Shown here one piece after another: positions 25,430 through 36,539 of a stretch of 64,000 nucleotides of DNA. Where the stretch lies: positions 265,001-329,000 of the forward strand of contig JABMCL010001355.1 in NCBI GenBank assembly GCA_018857735.1. The letters run 5' to 3'. This DNA comes from Alviniconcha marisindica (Eukaryota > Mollusca > Gastropoda > Provannidae). Position 1 is the stretch's first letter. The number at the start of each line of letters is the position of its first letter. The notes under the pieces are model-generated. The model did not search any database, was not told the DNA's origin, and saw nothing but the letters and a program-made list of their open reading frames with translations. The position numbers and the translations under genes were made by a program.

Positions 25430-26467
25430 CTGGAAATCCTTTTGCATTGTTTGTGTTTTTTCCACGAATATCGGTATTTGTTGCTCACGAAAAAAAAAAA
25501 AAAAAAAAAAAATTACGAGAGAAGGATAGAGAGGGAGAGGGGTGGGGGAGGGAGAGGGATACAGAGGGAGATGGTGGGGGTCGGAGGGGGGGGGGCTAAG
25601 GGGAGATAGAGGGAGAGGAAGAGGGGAAGTGGGGGGGGGGGAGGGGGGGCACGCGCGTAAATCCACAGCTTTCAGAGAAATAATGGAAATAAGTGGAACA
25701 GACTTAGGATGGAAATTTATCCATCAATCTTCAGTTTTCTTCTTCATTTTAATTCTTGCTTCATTATTTTCTTTCTCTCTTTCCTTCGCGTTTTTTCTCC
25801 TTCCGTCGTTGTTCCATGTTTTCGGTGCGTTATACCGACATGGATTCGTGTACCTGTAGTCCGTTTTCCAGTTTTGGGCGGAGGCAATAGTCCAGAATAG
25901 CAATGGATTCTTGATGGTAATAATACAAAAATAGCAACAGGGGCGCATCTGTGCCAATGGGGTCAGTTCCCAAGTAATATCATGTCGCACCGGTTCATCT
26001 CTTTGCTGTTCGGGAGTTTTGCCATTCCAGTGTCAGTCAGCGATATATCATCGGCTGAACAACTTCGTAGGCTTACTTACTGGTTCTAGGGCGGCGGCGT
26101 CCACTTCCGTTCGGTGATGAGCATCGTGTCCGCTTGAACAGTTGTGCTTCTCTGGTGTAACTGAGACCGTCACTTTTGCATCCCACCGTGGAGCATTTTG
26201 GCAGAGATCGGTGGTGTTTCTGCTGACGTTGCAGTTATATCGTGTGTTTTTGTGTTGTTGTTTTTTTTGTGTGGTGACTTATTGGTTTACAGTTATGAAT
26301 CTGTGTCTGTGCAAACGGTCAGAGTTTTGTGATCAGATACGCTCTCAAGTTCCTCAACACGCTTCTAGCTGACTGGTAATTAATGGCTTTCTTGGTCTGA
26401 TGTGCTCTTTCTGTGTGTGTCTGTCTCTCTCTGTCTCCGTCTCTCTGTCTGCCTGTCTGTCTGTCTG

Positions 26468-26498
<31 letters not shown>

Positions 26499-28571
26499 GG
26501 GCTCGGGATTGATTGAGAAATCCAGGGGGTTAGAATCTGGATTTATTTGGTCAGTAGCATTCTTCCATCTATTCATTCTTATTCTCAGCGTGCTGGTGGT
26601 CTGTGTCCAGCCTGCATAGGATCGGACGAAACAGCAAAACCCCGCCGTTGTGCTGTGACAGGCGTGCGCACGTTAAAGATCCCACTGCAAAACTTGGTCC
26701 TTGCAAAAGTCTGTGAGAAATTACACCAACGTTAGGGATTAGGGTAGAGGGCCTCTGTCGGTGCTGGCGTTTCTGTGGAGAGGGGCCCGTATATGATATC
26801 ACATGTGAAAATTCACGAGTGGGATAATAATTAGATTATATATATATATATATTTTTTATTATTATTTATTTTTAAATGTTGATTTTCTTTTTGTCCATT
26901 GAAGTAAGAACTCTCATGTTGGAACCCTTGTCGTCATCATCTCCCCTTATCCCGTTTTTATTTTATTTTTTATTTTTTTAGTTTTGTTGTTGTTTGTTGT
27001 TTTGTTTTCTTTTTGTTTTGTTTTTTAGCGGGTTTTGTTTGTTTTTGGTTGTTATGTTGGTTGAGTTTGTTGTTGTTGTTTTTGCCTGAAAGTGTTTGAA
27101 CAGTTCACTTTCTCGCTATACAGTCTGCCTTTCTTCACCTTGAGGTGACCTAGTGTAATTGACGGGAGGTTCAAATCTAAGATCCAACACGTCTTTCTCT
27201 TTTTGTTCTTGATCTCCTTTTTTAGGAACTTACTTCAGTTCTTTATCTTCTTCTGTTTGCCCCCCCCCCCCCCCCCCCACACACACACACCCACACATTC
27301 CCCCCCCCCCCCCCCCCCCACCACCCAACCCCTACCCCATTCTTCTTCTTCTTCTTCTTCCTCCTCTATTATTTTTTAATTTTATTTTTTAGTTGTTTTA
27401 CTGAACTTAGTTTACTAGTTCACCTGTCTCGCTACTTACAGTGAGACATGAGACACGCCATAAAACATCTCTCAGCCGCTCTGTTCATCTGTTGCCCTCC
27501 GCCGGTTTTCCCATCGCCTGAGGGTCCGTCATACGTCCACCTTGATAGACCTCTGCCGTTGTCTCTGTGTTGCTCTGATCCACCTCCTCTCTGTCGTTCT
27601 TTTCGCGACAAAGGGTAAAACCCGAAGCATCGTTTGGTTTCCCCCCCTTTTTTCCGGGCCAAAGCTCACTGGAAGTATGTTTCTTCCCCCTTTCTTTCCG
27701 GGCCAAAGCTCAAAGGGAATATGTTTTTTTCGCGTCTCGTGTCCATGAAGAGATTGATTGGACTCTCTCTTTACGGACAGTTGCCGGATTTATCATGCAC
27801 CCTCGCTGAGTTGATAGACGATGTGGGGGTTTTGAAAATATTTTTTATACATATTATTTTACCGTTGTGTTACATCTCCGTGTGACAGTTACGTATTCTT
27901 ACGCATATTTCACAGTTACCTCTGTAATGAAATATGATGGTTGGAAGATGCGGATTTTGGTTGCTGTTGTTAATTAATTTGATTTATGTATCACTTGAAC
28001 CGGCAATTTTTTTTTTTTTTTTGTCTGTCTGTCTTTTCTCTCTCCCCTGCCCCCTTCTCTTTTTTTCCTTCTTTTTTTCTCTCACTCTTTCTTCTTCATA
28101 GCAGGGTTCATGCTCCTCTTTTCTTGCAACCTGCTTTGCAATTTTATAGTCATTACCGGCTTTGTGTTTGTCACTCGTGTTCAGTTTTCGCCCAAAGAAC
28201 GGGTAATAGGATAGGTAGACGAATGTCTCTCGAGACATCCTCTTTGGTAAGGTGCGACTACACTCATGGCCTTAAATCTCGTTCCACTTTTAGGCGGCAT
28301 GTGTGTTTTCATGCCACCTAGTTAGGCCTTCTTGTTTCGAAAGGTTGTGTATGGGATCTTTTTAGATCCCAGCGATCATCGTATTGTGCATTCTTTGCGC
28401 TGGGCACACGAACGCGAGAAAAGCACCGACGAGTCCTATCAAGCGTGGACACAGAAGGTCTGAAATCGTTCGTTACCCTGCCTCGACCAAGGGTCGAATC
28501 CATGATGGATGATTTCTCCCAGATCATCAGTGTGGTTGCAGTGCGCTTGTCTACAAGACCACGAGAGAGAG

Positions 28572-28572
<1 letters not shown>

Positions 28573-28652
<80 letters not shown>

Positions 28653-28678
28653 ACGTACACACACACCACGTACACACA

Positions 28679-28720
<42 letters not shown>

Positions 28721-28733
28721 ACGCACACACACA
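28573..28733 (+). repeat. (CA)n microsatellite
   Basis: About 75 CA repeats with two 'cacgtacacaca' interruptions. Confidence 0.95.
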
Positions 28734-28795
28734 ACCAAAAAAAACCAAAAAACAACAACAACGAACAAACAAACAAACAGACAAACAAAACTTAT

Positions 28796-28850
28796 GCTTA
28801 ACGTCCACAGAAACCTCATACGGTTTATTTGATACGGGTGGAAGGGTGGG
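28796..28850 (-). repeat. Isolated SINE 3'-end fragment
   Basis: The plus strand carries cttaacgtccacagaaacct and cggtttatttgatacgggtg, a diverged version of the SINE tail in minus orientation. It sits just after a long (CA)n tract. Confidence 0.5.
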
Positions 28851-30729
28851 GGTGGTCGCGGTCATGTCCTTGGTTAAGACAGTTACATTAGCTTTCTGTT
28901 AATGTCCAAACGCGCTTTGGAAACGTAAATTATCTCTTCAGTGCGATCTCTTCCACTGGCTATTCTTAGTTTTGGGGTTATCGCAAACGGACAGGCTTTT
29001 CCGCATCCCGTGTTGTCGACCACTACCATGCAGGACTGTCCACAGACCAGTACGCCTCTCGGAGTCGGCCTTGCACTGACAAACACCAACCGGACCTAGC
29101 CTGGCGTTTGCCGTCCTTTGTCTTGTCTTCCGAGATAGATCATAGGCCTGCGGGGCACGGACAACCCATTCGTCTTCTTGGCCTGAATCCTGTCGGAAAC
29201 CGGATCTGCTAATTGATTTCAACGCGTGTTAATGACTTCATAATCCCCAGACGCTCGGTTGAAAACGGAAGGAGCTTCCTTCATTGGATTTTTTTTCTTC
29301 TTCTTTTTCTTTTTTTCTCCCCCCCCCCCCCTTTTTCTTTTCTTCTTTTTTGTTTGTTTTGTTTCTCCGTACTATTGTTGGTATTGCTGTGACGAATGAG
29401 GTTGAGGAGTAACCCCCCTCCGCCCCCCCCCCACCCCCACCCCTGTCCAGATTTTACTGATGATGGTCTTCTGTTAAAAGATGCACAAAAAGGGGGTGAC
29501 AGGCGGACAGATACAACTTTGAAAAAATTAGACCCCTGTCGCCGCCCTTGTCGTTTGTCACGCTTAGCCAACCACCCACCGCGGAAAGTTTCCTGTTTCT
29601 GTCGCCACGGTTAATAGTGCTCATTATCAATGACAGCTTGCAAGTCTGGTGCTTAAAACCCCGGCAGAAATCGTTGCAGCTGTTAGTTCGCCGGATTCGT
29701 GAAGGTGGGCAAGAAACGAAGACGTTTAGCAACTGTTTTAGAACGAAACACTAGCGACGATCACAACGAAAAACTTCTCAGTGGACAGGTTAAGTGCGAG
29801 GCAAAACACTAGTGAAAGAGGGGGGGGGGGAGACAGACAGACATACAGACGGAGACAAAGAGAGAGAGGCAGGGAGAAAGACAGAGAGACAAAGAGAGAG
29901 ACAGAGACAGAGAAAAGGATAGGCATGGTGACAGGCAGAGAGGGGCAGAGAGAAGGAGAGATAGAGCGGAACAAAAGAGGCACAGAGAGACGGAGAGAGA
30001 CAGAGGTAGACAGAGACAGAGAAAGAAAAGGAAAGAAGAAAAGAAAGAAAAAACAATTTCTCTATGTACTGAGAGTTTTGCGTGCGTCAAGACAAAACAC
30101 TGGTGCGGACAACAATAACAACACTTTGAGTTACGTGTATCAATATGCTTTGTGGAGGCTGCCATCTCACGTTTTACACAGAAGAAAACAGACTTCATGT
30201 GGCGGTCGTCCGAAATACATAAACGTTTTGGTGTGTGGCTTTTGTTTTTGTTTTTTGCTTTATCTCAATAATATTTCACCATATAATATTGCTATTGAGA
30301 TTTGCCTATTTTTCGTGACGAAAAAAGACTTGTGTTGTTCATACTAATACTCATTGCTGTATGTTTTATGTTTCAGAATCCAGCCTCACTCTCCTGTCTC
30401 ATGAAGACTGACAGCCGATGACCACGGTTGACATTCTGGACAATGGAACACTGCAAAGTACATGACTGATCTCGTAGAAAACTGACCTTCGATGAACGGG
30501 AATATAACCCTTCACTAGCCCACGAAAGATATATGGTTACAAAATGTTCACGAATCCGAGTCAAGAAATCAGGCATAGTCGATCGAAAAAAACGAGTCCG
30601 AACCAAGACAACCCCGACGCTTAAAACCGTCGCGAGTGTCTGTTCAAGAGACATCCTATCAGGACTGTCTTCTACCCTAGCATTTTTTTTTTTAAGACTC
30701 GGCAGCGCTTACCTACTGACGAGGTCGCG

Positions 30730-31322
30730 ATGGTTATCTTGGAAGACCTGGCTGCTAGCTTTGCATTATCAAGCTCCAGCTCTAAAACCAACGAACTCTC
30801 TGGAATCGGCGCCAAAGTGCGCATCTCCAGCCAAATGACCCTCTTCGAATCCCACCCGGCTCTCGAGCCGCACCTCACCAACCCGGACCTGAAACCGGTC
30901 GCCTTTGACGACTTCTTCATGCGAGAGAGCGACCTTCCCGTCGGAGCGGCGGAGGATTTCATCGCTTCGTCGGACCCGTCCCCGGCTTTCGCTGATTCCG
31001 GGAAAGGCTTGTTCACGACCGACTCCCTCTCCGCGACGTCCACGTGGACGGTGGAGCAGATCTGTGGGGTCCTGGCGGTGACGGTCATCGTGCCCTTCAT
31101 TCTGGCCAGCAACCTGCTGGTCATCGTCAGCGTGGCGCGCTTCAAGCGCCTGCAGATGCCTACCAACTACTTCATCGTCTCGCTGGCCGCTGTGGACATC
31201 TTCGTGGCGCTCGTCACCCCTTTCGTCATCGTCATCGAGGTCCTGCCTGGGCAGGTGTGTTTGGTGTTGTGGTATGATTGTAGGACGTTTGTTGTTGCGG
31301 TGGTTTTTGGGGTGGGTGGGGG

Positions 31323-31398
<76 letters not shown>

Positions 31399-31884
31399 GC
31401 TATTGTTGTTACGTTGGTGCGTTTTTTGACAACTACGTTCTTGTAATTTACAAGCTACTGCTGGGTGTTGCTATTTTGCCAGATAGTTGATTAGTTACTT
31501 GATATTTCCCCCCCTCCCTCCCCCTCTCCTCTCCCCTCATCGCCCACTACGTCGCTCTCTTTCTTTCCTCTCTGTTTTTTTCCACCATCTCTTCTCTCCG
31601 CTTTCCTCCCCCAACTCGCTCGCTCTTTTCCTCCTTCCCTCTGTCCCCACCCATCCACCTCTCTCCGTCTCCTTCCCTCTGTCCCCACCCATCCACCTCT
31701 CTCCGTCTCCTTCCCTACTCCGCTCTCTCTTCTCCTCCATCAACCTCCCTTTCCCCTGCCTACCACCGGATGCACCCTCTCTGTCCCTGTTTCTATATCT
31801 CTATTCTCTCTCTGTCTCTGTCTCTCTGTCTCTCTCTCTGTGTCTCTGTGTCTCGTCTCTGTGTCTGTCTCTGTCTGTCTGTCT

Positions 31885-31944
<60 letters not shown>

Positions 31945-32021
31945 GTTGCTGTGTTTGTCATCAGGGACAGATTTGCGAAAAAGCCGATTCGTGCTTAAAT
32001 CATTATCCTTGTGTAATAAAG

Positions 32022-32075
<54 letters not shown>

Positions 32076-32321
32076 CTCCCCTCCGTGTATTTCTCATGCT
32101 TCACAGAAGTCCCTGGCGTCATGTGGTCTAAATAACAAAAAACACTCGCTCTGCGCGTGTCAGGTGAGCGACCTGTTCTCTCTCTCTCTCTTCCACTCTG
32201 TCCTCCTCCCTCTCCTCCCCGCCCCTCCCTGTCTCTCTGGACCCCTCCATCGTCCTCCCTCATCGCTCAAAGTTCACGGCGTCGTACTTTCTGTAACAAA
32301 AACCACGTGCCGCGCGCGCGC

Positions 32322-32394
<73 letters not shown>

Positions 32395-32451
32395 GAGCGA
32401 CCTGTCTCTATCTTCCCCTCCATAATCATCCCTCTCTCTGTGCCCCAGGAT

Positions 32452-32498
<47 letters not shown>

Positions 32499-34285
32499 TT
32501 TCTCACCCTCGCCTCGCCTTTCTCTCTCTCTGTGTCTCTGTCTGTCTCTGTCTGTCTGTCTCCGTGTCTCTGTCTCTGTCTCTCTGTGTCGTGCTGTCTA
32601 TAACAACACCAAACTTGCTCTGTGTCTGTCAGGTGAGCGACCTGCTGCTGTGCCTGGCTCCCAACCGCATCCTGATGACGGCGTGCGGCGTGTCCGTCCT
32701 GACGCTGGCCGCCATCGCCTACGACCGCCACACGGCGCTGGTCAGCCCCCTCAAGTACGTGTCCGTCATGACCATCCGCAAGATCGGGGTCCTCGTCACG
32801 CTCACCTGGGTCTACTCCGCCGCCATCGTCTGGGCGCCTCTGCCGCTGGGCTGGTACTCCTGGCGCCCGCTTCCGGCCGAGCCCGACCCGTCCGCCGCTC
32901 CCCAGCCCTGCTCCTTCCAGCTTCTCCACGACAACGCCCACATCCTCTTCCTCAGCGCCATCGTGGGGCCGGCCTGCCTGGCCATCACCGTCTGCTACTT
33001 CAGGATCTTCATGGTGGCCCGGCACCACGCCCGCGCCATCGCCGCCGTGGAACACTCGGTGCACCACAACCTGCGGATACGCTTCATCATCAAGGACGCC
33101 AAGTACGCCAAGACCCTGGCCCTGGTCATCGGGGTGTTCTTGCTGCTGTGGACGCCCTACCTGGCCTGCCTGCTGGCCGAGGTGCTGGCCGACGTGGACG
33201 TCAGCCCCTGGACGTGGAACTACCTCACGCTGCTGGCCGTCCTCAACAGCGGCCTCAACCCTTGGATCTACGCCTTCAAGAACAACGAGTTCCGGTCGGC
33301 GTTCCGCAAGATCTTCCGGTCCTGCTGCAGCGCCTGCCCCCGCTTCCACAAAGGCTCGCGGCGGCCCAGCTCCCTGTCCGACGTCCACACCTTCGCCACG
33401 ACGACGACGACGACGAGCCACGGGAGGGTCAGCAGGCTGAGCCGGGGGTCCATGACACCCTCCGGCAGACTCTCTAACGTGTCGTGTGTCGTCAGCGTTG
33501 GGAGCGAGAGCGCCGTGCACGGCAGCAGCAACAATAACAAGGTGTTCAGTAACGTCAGCGCCGACGTTCTTCGCGGTGAGCATGTGGCAAAGACTCTCCT
33601 TCCTGCCACTTTGAACAGTGACGCTCTCTTCTACTCCACGGATTCTGCCGAGGCCGCCACGGGGAAACGCGTGTCGACCCTGCTCAGCATGGACTCCAAA
33701 GCGTTCATCACGGACCTGCTGAGTCTGTACCTCCACCACACGCTCATTTCAACGCGCGTGGGTGTCGACGTCGAGGCTCCGGCTGATCCTGAGGACAGAG
33801 ACCTTAGTGACCACAGTGAGCACTCCAGTGCTGATCACAGTGACCACACGGACGAAAGTTATCACAGCGATAACACGGAGCACAGTTATCACAGCGTTCA
33901 CACGGAGCACAGTTATCACAGCGATGTCACAGAGCAGAGTTATCACAGCGATATCACGGAGAACAGTTATCGCTGCGGTAGCACGGACGAAAGTTATCAC
34001 TGCGATGACGCGGAGAACAGTGATCACAGTGATAACACGGACCACAGTTATCACAGCGATAGCACGGGCCACAGTGATCATACGGACCACACTTACTGCA
34101 GTGACGATCAAAGGGGCCAGACATCTCGTTCTGGGCACAGTTTCAGTTACCTCAGCCTTCGCAGCAGTCGTGAAGGTGGCCATACCAATCCCTGTTACCA
34201 GAGCGACCGCTGTGGGCGCAGCGAGCATTCCATCGACACTCTGTCCACCCACCTGGGGCTGGTGTATGTGCACGGGACTCTCTGA
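30730..34285 (+). CDS. Rhodopsin-like (class A) GPCR, adenosine-receptor-like orphan, two coding exons
   Basis: Predicted plasma-membrane G-protein-coupled receptor; ligand unknown. Coding exon 1 runs from the ATG to 31254 (CAG|gtgtgt). Exon 2 runs from 32633 (tctgtcag|GTGAGC) to the stop. The intron is phase 0 and lies between TM2 and TM3, giving about 725 residues. A long N-terminal region of about 105 residues precedes TM1. Class A landmarks are present: N128 (1.50), D156 (2.50) in SLAAVDIFVA, C182 (3.25), D206-R207-H208 in place of DRY, W234 (4.50), C268 in extracellular loop 2, P288 (5.50), W348-T-P350 in TM6, and NPWIY at 384-388. The stretches TNYFIVSLAAVDI, RIFMVAR and EFRSAFRKIFRS resemble adenosine receptors. 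Position 3.32 is not Asp, so an aminergic receptor is unlikely. The tail (about residues 567-666) is a 9-residue repeat of SYHSDNTEH type. Exon 2 has strongly G/C-ending codons, unlike the AT-rich flanks. Exon structure is clear; the subfamily name is inferred. Confidence 0.88.
31255..32632 (+). other. GPCR intron packed with (TG)n, (CT)n and (GA)n tracts and decoy acceptors
   Basis: The intron starts with gtgtgt and ends in tctgtcag. It holds a (TG)n run at 31326-31397, pyrimidine tracts at 31500-31942, 32027-32072 and 32455-32493, and a (GT)n-(GA)n run at 32318-32390. The string GGTGAGCGACCTG that opens exon 2 also occurs at 32162 and 32392, each time after a copy of the intron end. Only the third copy continues into coding sequence (CTGCTGTGCCTGG). 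Confidence 0.8.
33800..34120 (+). repeat. 27-bp coding tandem repeat in the GPCR C-terminal tail
   Basis: About ten to eleven imperfect copies of a 9-codon unit encode SYHSDNTEH-like peptides, rich in Ser, His, Asp, Glu and Thr. The unit stays in frame throughout, so the repeat is tolerated as protein. It is predicted to be disordered and cytosolic. The many Ser/Thr next to acidic residues could be kinase sites; that is an inference only. Confidence 0.85.
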
Positions 34286-34462
34286 AATGTCGGTGTATTT
34301 GAAATCGTTCACAATTCAGACTCACAGAGTACGATGAATGTGCACTGGGCACTGAGATTTCGCGTGTATTTGAAATCGTTCACAGTTCAAATTCACTGAG
34401 TACTGTGAACAGCTGTACGTGCACAGGACACTGAAATTTCGCGTGCATTCGAAATCGTTTGA
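34262..34462 (+). repeat. 71-79 bp tandem duplication across the GPCR stop codon and 3' UTR
   Basis: The motif GAAATCGTT recurs at 34301, 34372 and 34451. Each is preceded by a version of tgtatgtgcacgggactct, and the first of these encodes the last receptor residues (VYVHGTL and stop). The duplication therefore started inside the last codons and spread into the 3' UTR. Confidence 0.7.
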
Positions 34463-34532
34463 CAATTCGGACAAACGAACAAAAAATACAGAATATTTGT
34501 ATTTTGTCGTCCGTACATGCGTGAAATTGGAA

Positions 34533-34538
34533 AATAAA
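34533..34538 (+). terminator. Candidate polyadenylation signal of the GPCR gene
   Basis: This is the first AATAAA downstream of the stop codon, about 250 bases away, followed at once by four further AATAAA overlaps in an (AAAT)n run. It is a plausible 3' end; no transcript evidence is available. Confidence 0.45.
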
Positions 34539-34539
34539 C

Positions 34540-35832
34540 AAATAAATAAATAAATAAACCACGTAGCCATTTTGAAGTGGAGGCAAAGGAATTCACTAGG
34601 GCAATTTGTCTTCCTTGCTGGCTGCAGCCTGTGTGGTCCAGATCAGCCGGACCCGAACGATCAGAACTGCTCTTCCATCATTTGGCAACGGAATACGTGG
34701 TGGGACAGAAAACCCTCGGTGAGCTGTGTAGTGCTGCGAAGCACTCACAAGGAAAGGGACAACTCGCTGTTGGCATAGAACCGAGTGGGACGTGGGACTC
34801 GAAGCTCTGTGCGAAAAATGACAAAGTTGTGCAATGACAGAAAGAAAGAAGAAAAAACCCTCACTCGCCTGCAGTTAACTAGACAGGTGGAACTATTTCA
34901 ATCGCACTGACAATGGTGCACGTGCAGCACCTCGAAAAACAAACAAAACAATGGCATTACGTGACGTCGTATCCAGACGAAAATACTGCAGACTTTGTTG
35001 TTGAAAACTGTGGACGATGTCACGGTCCACTTTTGTTCTCAGGAAATGTCCAGGATTTTTTCTCCTAGGGCGCCATGGCTTTTTTTTCTTTTTTTTCATT
35101 TTTTTTTTTCATTGTTGAAGTTTTTGTTATTGTTGTTGAAAATGAACATCCATGTCACTCATCAGAGTAAGAGTCAAAGTGTTTTCGGGAAGAAAGGGTA
35201 ATGGGTGGGGGGGGGGGGGGGGGGGGGGGGGGGGCATAGTGAGAAGAGACTGGGGTAGGATTTGGAAGCGGGAGGGGGGTAATGCTTATTGTGAATAATT
35301 ATGTCAGGGTGTGTTTTATCCTCAACAGGTGCAAATACTCATTAACTGAACAAAAACGGTAACTCTTTTTTTACACTTACATTTGTGGGTATTGTTTGTT
35401 CGGGGGAGTAACGTTTACCAGAGCAAACGAATCGTGTTTTGTAAATCAGGAATTATACAGCGAACCCCCGAAGGCCACGTTCAACGCATCACGATGTTGT
35501 TTTTTGTTGTGGTTGTTGTTGTTTTCTCTTATTTTATTTTTAGCTGAAAATTTGGCCAATGCTTTTTAGCCATCGGTTACAGACAAACGTGTCTGACCTG
35601 GAAGGTATTATTAAGGCTAAGGAGATTTGCTTAATGAAGACAAATTGTTTTAAAATTCCACGACCGGTTTTTTTCTCTGTCCAATTTTTATTTGTATATT
35701 TAGTTCTGATACAAACAGAGTTGATGGGAACTTCTGCCTTATTAGTTTACTATTTGTTATGTTGCTTGCATGTAGAAATCCTTTGTTTTATGAAAATGTT
35801 GACCTGGTAAACAAAAAACAAAACAAAAAAAG

Positions 35833-35907
<75 letters not shown>

Positions 35908-36060
35908 TGGGGTTAAAAAGAATTTTGTTTTTTGTTGTTGAATACCAGTAACGCTTTATTTGAAATTCACAAAGGCAAACAAGTAGCGAAGCACGAGTAG
36001 GATAACACTTGAAATAAATCTTACCAAAACGAATACTGAATGTGTCTTTTTTCTTATTGT
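34540..36060. other. No supported gene
   Basis: AT-rich intergenic DNA downstream of the GPCR, with a poly-G tract of about 30 bases at 35205-35234. Confidence 0.5.
35838..35908 (+). repeat. (GA)n-(GACA)n microsatellite
   Basis: About 12 GA repeats followed by about 12 CAGA units. Confidence 0.95.
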
Positions 36061-36082
36061 TCTACATAATGTGATGTCTGCA

Positions 36083-36086
<4 letters not shown>

Positions 36087-36169
<83 letters not shown>

Positions 36170-36331
36170 CGCGCGCATGCTTGTGCGTGTGTGTGTGTAT
36201 ATGTGTGCGTGCGTGTGTGTGTTTGTGTATGTGCGCGCTCGCGCGCGCGCGTGTGTGTGTTGAGTGTGTGGGTGTGCGTGCGTGTGTGGGTGTGTATGTG
36301 TGTGTGTGTGTGTGTGTGCGTGCGTGCATGC

Positions 36332-36370
<39 letters not shown>

Positions 36371-36371
36371 T

Positions 36372-36407
<36 letters not shown>

Positions 36408-36420
36408 TGCGCGCGCGCAC
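36087..36420 (+). repeat. Compound (GT)n/(GCGT)n microsatellite
   Basis: About 330 bp of GT, GCGT and CG-rich alternating purine-pyrimidine sequence. Confidence 0.95.
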
Positions 36421-36539
36421 AAACAACAACGCGCACGCTTCATAGTTTATGAAACATTTGAAAGCTGACATAGAAGAAGAAGAAAAAAAGAAGCACACCC
36501 AGGGTCAATTAAAACATTAACTACTTAGGAGCAGATTTG

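Larger units (their letters stand above)
24352..30376. other. No supported gene except the LINE remnant
   Basis: Low-complexity AT- and pyrimidine-rich stretches, poly-C at 27261-27320, purine-rich tracts at 25520-25650 and 29820-30050. tRNA-like B-box wording appears near 28490 on the minus strand. An acceptor-like gtttcag at 30370-30376 could open the exon that carries the GPCR start codon. Confidence 0.45.

Noticed and set aside
32164..33739. Two 437-residue open frames, one per strand, across the GPCR exon
   Set aside because: They are shadows of a very GC-rich coding exon. They are rich in Arg, Pro and Gly, have no domain, and begin in dinucleotide repeats.
33749..34337. Long Ile/Thr/Val-rich frames on both strands over the GPCR tail
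   Set aside because: These are alternate-frame readings of the 27-bp coding repeat; the receptor frame is the one continuous with the seven-helix domain.
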